The notes beneath the pieces were generated by a model, which saw only the letters and a list, made by a program, of their open reading frames with translations, ran no database searches and was not told the DNA's origin. Made by a program: the position numbers and the translations under genes. Below are positions 57,446-64,000 of a stretch of 64,000 nt of DNA, piece by piece. The DNA lies in NCBI GenBank assembly GCA_963576735.1, contig OY755171.1, positions 15,748,001 to 15,812,000 on the forward strand, written 5' to 3'. The stretch's first letter is position 1. Each line of letters opens with the position of its first letter. Origin of the DNA: Bedellia somnulentella. Its lineage: Eukaryota; Arthropoda; Insecta; Lepidoptera; Bedelliidae.

Positions 57446-57511
57446 ACATACATTTCTATTAGGGTAGGCTGAGCTACTGATCACCACTTTGTACGATCCT
57501 GACAAACGGAG
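57446..57511 (-). mobile_element. Family B LINE 3' end, old
   Basis: TTCTATTAGGGTAGGCTGAG, CTGATCACCACTTTGTACG, ATCCTGACAAACG. Confidence 0.45.
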
Positions 57512-58600
57512 ACCATCAGAAGCAACTAGAATTTTTTGGTTTTTAAACTGATCTTTTGGCGCTGAAATGGAAACTCTTCTATCATTTTATATTCTTATCA
57601 ACAAACTAATCTTTATTTTACTATGTTTTTCCCGCTTAACTTCTATCAGTGTCTGAGGAAGTTTATACTGTGTGTTTTAATCTGTCAATTTTGCTATGTA
57701 CTCTAGGATTTCTTGCCGTATAGGAAGAGGTGTAGGCATTGTAGTAGGTATCTTATCAAGTCTATTTTACCCCATCATAGTTTAACGATGAACTCTCGAG
57801 CGAGTATCTCAAGTTAGAAATGACAAACTGACAGGGTATTCATAGAAAATCTGTCAGTGTCTCAATTCTCACGTGCTATACTTCCTCTCACATACCTCAT
57901 GATGCTACCTGTACTGAATTTATCGGAATTTGTTTGATTCGTTTGATACCTACAAGAATTATCTTTAATTTTTGAAAACTGTAACGTATTTCAAATTGGC
58001 AAACCACGAATGCAGAGCTTAACTGACAACGGATCCTGATAAAATGGCAATAGACTTGCTTCCTATTGCATGAGCATCCTGTCCAAACACAAGTTATTTT
58101 TTAATATTTTTTTTTTTATTTATTAAGGAGAAAAAACAGAAATAGCTAAAAGAATATAAAATAACAACATATAGAACATAATTTAAAACGGGGCGTATAC
58201 CCGCGGTCGCGGGTTCGAATCCCGCCTGTGTCGAAATTTTTCTTTCCTTTATTTATTCTTTAGTTATAAAAATATATAGAACATAAGTAAATTAAAATTT
58301 TGGTATCTCCTCAATTATGATAACTATACGAAAAAAAACTGTGTAATTTAGAAACAAATATTATCCGTTTGAAAACACGTAGTAAGTTGAATAATACTAA
58401 TAAGATGTATTAACAGATGATTGGCACCAATTTTATGGCTTAATTGAAACCAGATGTAAATTACATACATCTTACTAACATCATAACTTATACTCAATCT
58501 ACTCCTACAGTTTAAGGAGAAGAAAAGAATCATAGTAACCTATGGGTAATACATCATCGTCTATAGCTTAAAAACAAATATAATATATTATTCCACATTA
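57512..58600. other. No recognised gene apart from a tRNA-like patch
   Basis: AT-rich; see the separate entry for 58179-58262. Confidence 0.3.
58179..58262 (+). repeat. tRNA T-arm-like fragment in a small repeat
   Basis: CGCGGGTTCGAATCCCGC is a perfect 7-bp T-stem with the TTCGAAT loop (a canonical B box). It is followed by CTGTGTCGAAATTTTTCTTTCC, a 3'-acceptor-like segment and a T run. No D arm, anticodon arm or 5' acceptor strand is present, so it is not a tRNA gene. Confidence 0.5.
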
Positions 58601-59110
58601 ATAATAAGAATAACATAATTTGCCGTGTAGTGCCGGCTTAGAATGTCGCTACCCCTTTCTTGCCACGGGTGTCGTAAGAAGCGACTAAGGGTATCGGGGC
58701 TTTATATTGGATTTTTGGGCGATGCGGTTGGAGACCCATGACTAAAAACCTTTATTTTTACCATATTTTCCCCACTCAACTTCCAAAAGTGGCTGAGGAA
58801 TTTCTTATTCCTTAGCTCTGGCTACCCCTTCCAGGGAAATATAGCCGTGAGTATATGTATGTATGTAATAACATAATAATTAGAATAACACTACCCCATT
58901 TCTACCCGTGGGTGATCGTAAGAGGCGACTAAGGGTATAGGGTATTCTTAGGTGATTTTTGGGCGATGTGGTTGGAGATCCATCACCAAAAACGTTTATT
59001 ATTATCATCGTTTCCCCAATCAACTTCCAAAAGTGGCTGAGGAATTTATCATTCCAAAACTCTGGCTACCCCGTTAAGGGATTTATAACCGTGAGTATAT
59101 GTATGTATGT
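58601..59110 (+). mobile_element. Family A element split by a nested Family A copy
   Basis: Older GTTAAGGG-type copy (58878-59110) with an unrelated 5' extension (58601-58619) interrupted by the next entry. The outer duplication ATTCCACATTA is at 58590-58600 and 59111-59121. Confidence 0.8.
58620..58866 (+). mobile_element. Family A element, nested, with target duplication
   Basis: Full-length copy of the CCACGGGTGTCGTAAG type, flanked by AATAACATAAT (58609-58619, 58867-58877). Confidence 0.88.
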
Positions 59111-59121
59111 ATTCCACATTA

Positions 59122-59961
59122 GTCTGTTACCATTGTTATTCATAGGAAAGGCAAACCAAACAAAGCTTAATAAGTAATGAAATAGTGGAAATAAATTTCC
59201 TTTAGTAAATTAATCAATAAAAATCATAATTTACTAATTAGTGAAAACAAGTATATTTTCAAGATACTTAGGTGATTTGATCTAGCAATATGTGACATGG
59301 TTTTCTTGATTTATATATTAATGTGTATCCTTTTTACTCTTTGTCAATACATTTAATTTGGTGCCAATTAATATATCCTTTGGAACTCATACTAGGAAAC
59401 GAAATGAGTAAGTATTTCCGTATTTTCTCAGAATCTACAAGCTTTTTTGTTTAACAAACCTAATTAAATATGTGTAATATAGTTGATGGAGAGAGTGCCA
59501 TTGCCACACCAGCTATATTTCTCCTTTGAGAACAATAATTGGCTAACAAGTTTTTTCCTTTTGATGCAGCTTATTACTTTACAACTTTTCGCCCTTTTGG
59601 AGTTGAATGCTTTGATTGCGTCTATTGTTTCGAAACAAGTTGTTTGTGAAATGTTTTTGTTTTACTTTGAAAACTTTTATTATGATTGGATGAGGGTTAA
59701 TACAAAAGGATCATTTTGAACTCATTACACAGTTATTTCAGAGTTGAATACTTAGGATTGTAGTTTAATTGACTGTTGCGAAGTTATTTTTTTAAATCCG
59801 TAAAGAGTTTTGGTTTAGATTTTATTACATACGCCTATTAGAACATTAAATGTAAGTCAGTGTCATTATCAGAGGAGAAATTTGAGCATTACGAATACGA
59901 AGGAAAGTATATTACAGGCTAAATATAAATGCTGCATACATATTTTAAATCAGAAAGCTTT
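59122..59961. other. No recognised gene
   Basis: AT-rich; a 78-codon frame at 59483-59719 has no domain and biased composition. Confidence 0.3.
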
Positions 59962-60256
59962 TCTTTAGTGCGTGTTTCGAGATGACGGATGATAGAAAAT
60001 TGGTAAAAGATATCTGTTGAGCTAATGTGGAAGGTAATGTGAGTAAAGGACGGTCACGGATGACACACTCGGACCAAATTGAGAGTGTGCTCAAAAAGCC
60101 AGGCCTTCGAAGTATGAAGAATAAAAGAACATGTAACAAATGATTGATGGATGTAGACGATGCTAGGGAGGTTTGCCAGGTTCCTACGAAGTGGCTATCG
60201 CTAGTATCTGCCTCCCCCAATAGGAATTAACGGCGTGAGTATATGTATGAATGTAT
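59962..60256 (+). mobile_element. Family B LINE 3' end, longest copy
   Basis: One frame runs from about 59970 with two stops. It encodes FEMTDDRKLVKDI, EGNVSKGRSRMTHSDQIES, MDVDDAREVCQVPTKWLSL, VSASPNRN and TAA at about 60225, only a few bases before GGCGTGAGTATATG. GRSR then DAREVCQ-x-x-TKW matches the C-terminal order of RTE-like LINE ORFs (compare RGRPKTTW and DRARWRNL at 40 kb). The short 3' UTR ends in a degenerate (TATG) tail. Confidence 0.75.
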
Positions 60257-60943
60257 AACATGTTCTTTAGTGTGCTTTAAAAAAGATTAACCAGTGGACA
60301 ACTAAAACCTTCAGAGTAAACGTAGAGTTTAAAACATCATTCTATATGACACAAAGGGTGAGCAGTATTTGTATGATACTGCCGGATTAGTCTTACTGTA
60401 ATTTTAGTAGAAGTACTAATAAGTTGAGCCATTTTTCATTTTTATAATTTGTGACAAAAAATTTATGGGTATCCTAACTAATTTAATTTTAACCGCCTTC
60501 AAAAAAAGGAGTGTTCTCAATTCGACCGTATATATTTTTTTCTTTTTTTGTGTTTGTTCGCCGATTACTTAGTCATTTATGAACCGATTTTGATTATAAT
60601 TTTTTTATTCAAAAGAACATACTCCCGGATATCAGGATCTGATGATGGGATCCTGGAGAAATCGAGGGGAACCCTGAAATTTTATAGGCAAATGTTCCGC
60701 GTTTTACATATTTTCTGAACTTATATTGGCATTTGTTTCTGAAAATTATATTGTTATACTGCTGAGCTGATGATCGAAGGTGTGGGTTCTCAATCACTTC
60801 GTACTTCGTAGCTTTTATGAAAAGAAGTACAAGTTCACTAAACATTTCTTTTGTTATGTTATTGTTGCTAAGAAAGTACCATGAGACCAGGATCTGATGA
60901 TGGCATCCCTGAAAATCGAGGGGACTATCGAAACTCACAATCA
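60257..60943. other. No gene; scattered TCTGATGATGG motifs
   Basis: GGATCTGATGATGGGATCC at 60638 and GGATCTGATGATGGCATCC at 60891 recall the tandem repeat at 11.8-12.3 kb. Otherwise AT-rich. Confidence 0.35.
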
Positions 60944-61112
60944 TGTGACAGTGCATTTGTTCAAAACGCCGATAGGCCTGCCCTGTATAACGTGAGAACT
61001 CTGTCCAAGTAAATCGTGGGTACTCTAAATAACAGGTGACAATGTCACGTGATATTCAGAAGTATTACTACCTCTGCAAACCCCTTCGGGGATATTCGTT
61101 CGTGAACGTTTG
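60944..61112 (+). mobile_element. Bm1-type SINE, 3' half
   Basis: ATCATGTGACAGTGCATTTG, GCCGATAGGCCTGCCC, CCCCTTCGGGGATATTCG, CGTGAACGTTTGAG; head lost. Confidence 0.7.
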
Positions 61113-62088
61113 AGTCTTTTTTGAGATGTAGAATTGTAGACCATCGCCTATCGAGAGATTTCAAGAACAATGTAAAGTTTCATATGGTTGAGCCTATTTA
61201 ATATCGTACAATAATAGAAATACGAAGAATACTAAAGTAACCGTCGCTTCCTTATCTAAGAGGCATCTTTGCCAGGTCTGCCCATCTCTAAAACTCGTAA
61301 AACAAAATAATTTTTATTAAAAAAAAAAACGACCTTTTTTGAAAAAACGGTTTGTAAAAACAACCAAAGCTTTACCTGTAGGTAACTTTACTTATACTGA
61401 CTATTAGTAAAAAGATAAGTATCAAAATGGATACAAGACATCCTTACGTAAATTCAAATGAGAAGTGTGCCATCCCTTCGTCACGGATGTAAATTATTTA
61501 TTAGGAATAATGTGAAAATGCTTTTATGAAGAAAGCAAAGTGTTCACGTATTTCCATTCTAGTACCGTTCGTGGTTATTCAGAATCAGTTTAGACCCAAT
61601 TAGGGTTGGTTAGACCCTCGTCATTCGAGTTTGACAACGTTACTTGGCGGTGTTGCTGTAAGAACGCATTAATGGGGTCTTACATCGAATAATGATAGTA
61701 TTGTTCTCAATATCATAACTCAAACCCATATATAAATTATAACATACGTGCATTCACGGCTTTTTGAAAGTGAAGTGTGGAAAATATTGTGAAGCAAATA
61801 ATGGTTGATTATTCATTTAAAAAAAAAAAATTGTTTTCAAATAATAAAGAACATAATATTTTCCTTAATTATAAAAGACTACAAATACAAAACAAGGCTA
61901 TTTTGCAATATGAAGGTTTGTTGAAATCTAATAGTTTTCATAAACAAAAGCAATCAAAAAAGTCACTTTGGTACGCTATATTCTCGTCAACTTATATTTA
62001 AACAAATAAAAGTTTTGTTAAACCGAAATGAGATATTTTTTTAGCATGATATGAAAAATTCCATGTTTCATTCGCATTATTAGTTCTG
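61113..62088. other. No recognised gene
   Basis: AT-rich, poly-A runs, a 74-codon lysine-rich frame without signature. Confidence 0.3.
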
Positions 62089-63344
62089 AGGTGTACCAGG
62101 CCACTCAGAATGTATTGCGAAAAAGGGTTTTAATGTATGAAACACTGGCCGGTTGTAATGTATACTGAAAATATGAGTCTTTATAAGTTATAAAATTATT
62201 TTTTACGAGCTATTTTAAATTGAAAAATGAATCTGAGCCGGGAATATTTTCGCGCTATGATTTTTTACGATTTCAAATGTCGCTTAAAACCAGACAAATC
62301 ATACGATAGACTTCAAATGGCGTTTATGGATGAAGGACCTTCCAAGGCAACCGTGTATCGTTGGTATAACGAATTCAAGCGTGATTGATTAACTTTGCGG
62401 GATGAAGAAAGAAGTGGTCGCCCTCTAACGGCTGTTACAGATGAAAACGTGGTGGAAGTGAAAAATAGGCGAATAACGTATCTAGAGATTCAACACATTA
62501 TGCAGATTGGATCGGGAAGCGTTCATGAAATTTTACACGTACATCTTCACGTGTGGAGGATAGTTTCACGCTGGGTGCCACACAACCTCACCGAGGTACA
62601 GAAACAAGCCCGGGTGGAATGGTGTCGTGATATGATTAATAAATTTGATGCTGGCTCATCTCGGCGTGTTTACGACATCGTTACAGGTGATGAGTCTTGG
62701 ATTTATCAATACGATCCTGAAACGAAGCGCCAGTCGACGGTTTGGGTATTTCAAAACGAAGCGACCCCTACCAAAGTGAAGAGATCTAGAAGCGGTGAGA
62801 AGATTTTGATCGCAAGTTTTTTCAATATGACTGGCTATTTGGTGTCAATTCCATTACAAGATCAAAGAAGTATCAACGCAGACTGGTATAGTACTAAATG
62901 CTTGCCAGTAGTTTTCTCAGTTGTGAGCAACAATCGACCAAACACAGGGCTCCGCGGGCTACTGCTTCACCACGACAACGCGCCCGCTCACACCGCGCTC
63001 AAAACGACGGACTTCTGAACAGCACGCCGGTCAAACTCTTGGGTCACCCTCCTTACAGCCCTGACCTGGCACCGTGTGACTTCTTTTTATTCCCTAAAAT
63101 AACAAATCAACTCAAAGGGATACAATTTTCATCGCCGGAAGATGCGCTGTCAGCGTTTCAGCGGGCTGTAAATGAGGTGTCTGCGGCGGACTGGAAAAAG
63201 TGTTTCGAAAACTGGTTTAGACGTATGAAACTTTGTGAAGACGCTGGTGGAGAGTACTTTGAAAAGATTTAATAAAAACATTTTTACCCATAGAACACTT
63301 TTTTTTATTTTCGCAAAAATTTCTGAGTGTCCCACGTATGTCAT
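62089..63344 (+). mobile_element. mariner transposon, inactive
   Basis: Inverted ends share CACTCAGAA and TTGCGAAAA in the same spacing at the left (~62089-62122) and, reversed, at the right (~63310-63344). About 1.25 kb, the usual mariner size. Ends are eroded and a clear TA duplication is not fixed. Confidence 0.75.
62227..63272 (+). pseudogene. mariner transposase, stop codon plus frameshift
   Basis: Frame from ATG 62227: helix-turn-helix DNA-binding N-terminus (ATVYRWYNEFKRD) then TGA at 62386; the same frame continues with DEERSGRP, VTGDESWIYQYDPETKRQS (first catalytic Asp) and LLHHDNAPAHTALKT (second Asp), then ends at about 63018. A one-base shift restores GHPPYSPDLAPCDFFLFP (third Asp) to TAA at 63270. 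The second-to-third Asp gap is 34 residues (DD34D), diagnostic of mariner. About 345 codons in all. Catalytic residues remain but the gene is broken twice, so the copy is not autonomous. Confidence 0.88.
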
Positions 63345-64000
63345 AAAAAGATAATATACTACAAGGTTAAGCCTCAAAGGAATTTGGATAGCTTACAACA
63401 TTTAGACCGTTAAAATTTTCAACGTAGGTATTTTTTCTAGGTCTGGATAGATTATGAGAGATATTTATATTTAATAAACAATTTTCATGTGTTAAATATT
63501 TGATATTTTTTTTCTAATTTTTAGAATCTAGTTAAGTTATAAGTGTTTTTCTTTTGTTATTTCTTTAATGCAACATCTTTTGGTTTGACTCACATCTCTT
63601 TCATCTCATTGATATCTGTCTTAATGATCACGATACATCAATTGAATAAAACGCAAGAGTAAATGAAACGAAATTAAGCTTCACCCAGACTAATTTTTTC
63701 TCAAATTAGTTCTAACTTGTAAGTGCATAATTGAAACACAGATAAGTCGAGTTAATCAAGACAATGTTTCTTTTCGTGTAATATAAAGTCAACTCTGTGT
63801 TCAGCTCACGTTCCAAACTACATAATGAGGGTCGTTAACCTCAACTAACATTAATTACCGAAAAAAGGCTGCCTACATATTGAAACATATTTCAAGTTAC
63901 AGGGAATTTATTAATGCTTCTAGAAAATAGGAAAAAGGGCTCAAAAAAATTTGACAGAGTGTAGATGAATTACTACTCACTTATGAAAATACAGTAAAAG
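63345..64000. other. No recognised feature
   Basis: AT-rich to the window end. Confidence 0.3.

Noticed and set aside
58195..58240. Candidate tRNA gene
   Set aside because: Only the T-arm and an acceptor-like 3' strand are present; no D arm, anticodon arm or pairing 5' strand.

Overview
The window is a piece of a lepidopteran (moth or butterfly) nuclear genome. It is AT-rich, gene-poor and packed with transposable elements. The order is inferred from the tRNA-derived SINEs, whose core (GTGAGGAAACCCACATGG and similar) matches the Bm1-type SINE core of Lepidoptera, and from Helitron ends of the TC...CTAG|T type. No species can be named from the sequence.

Only two loci look like host genes. 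At 667-1318 (+) a two-exon gene encodes a secreted peptide of about 78 residues with six cysteines. At 19990-20320 (-) lies the first coding exon of a glycine-rich secreted protein; its other exons are not visible.

The largest coding unit is a DNA transposon at about 49048-54353. It has imperfect terminal inverted repeats, subterminal repeats and a two-exon transposase of about 826 aa. A piggyBac-type MITE sits in its intron, and a palindromic retroposon landed on its stop codon with a 13-bp target duplication. Other elements are a 5'-truncated RTE-type LINE with an 878-codon open frame (40175-42855), inserted with a 12-bp target duplication into a dead Helitron PIF1 helicase; a second PIF1 fragment (12350-12568); a CR1/Daphne-like LINE (54972-56748) inserted in the (TATG)n tail of an older repeat; a dead mariner (62089-63344); an OTU-domain relic followed by a perfect 190-bp inverted repeat (16577-17637); non-autonomous Helitrons; and several MITEs.

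The background is made of three short families present throughout the window. Family A is a ~245-bp SINE-like element with about 34 copies. Family B consists of 3' ends of a LINE whose ORF stops at the tail, about 12 copies. The third is a Bm1-type SINE with about 14 copies. All three end in the same kind of 3' structure: a stem-loop with a CCCC/GGG inner stem and a GCC/GGC (or GGCTA/TAGCC) outer stem, then GTGA and a TATG-rich simple repeat. I infer that one LINE machinery recognises and mobilises all three. This 3' tail system is the most interesting feature of the window; the inserted transposon at 49-54 kb is the second.
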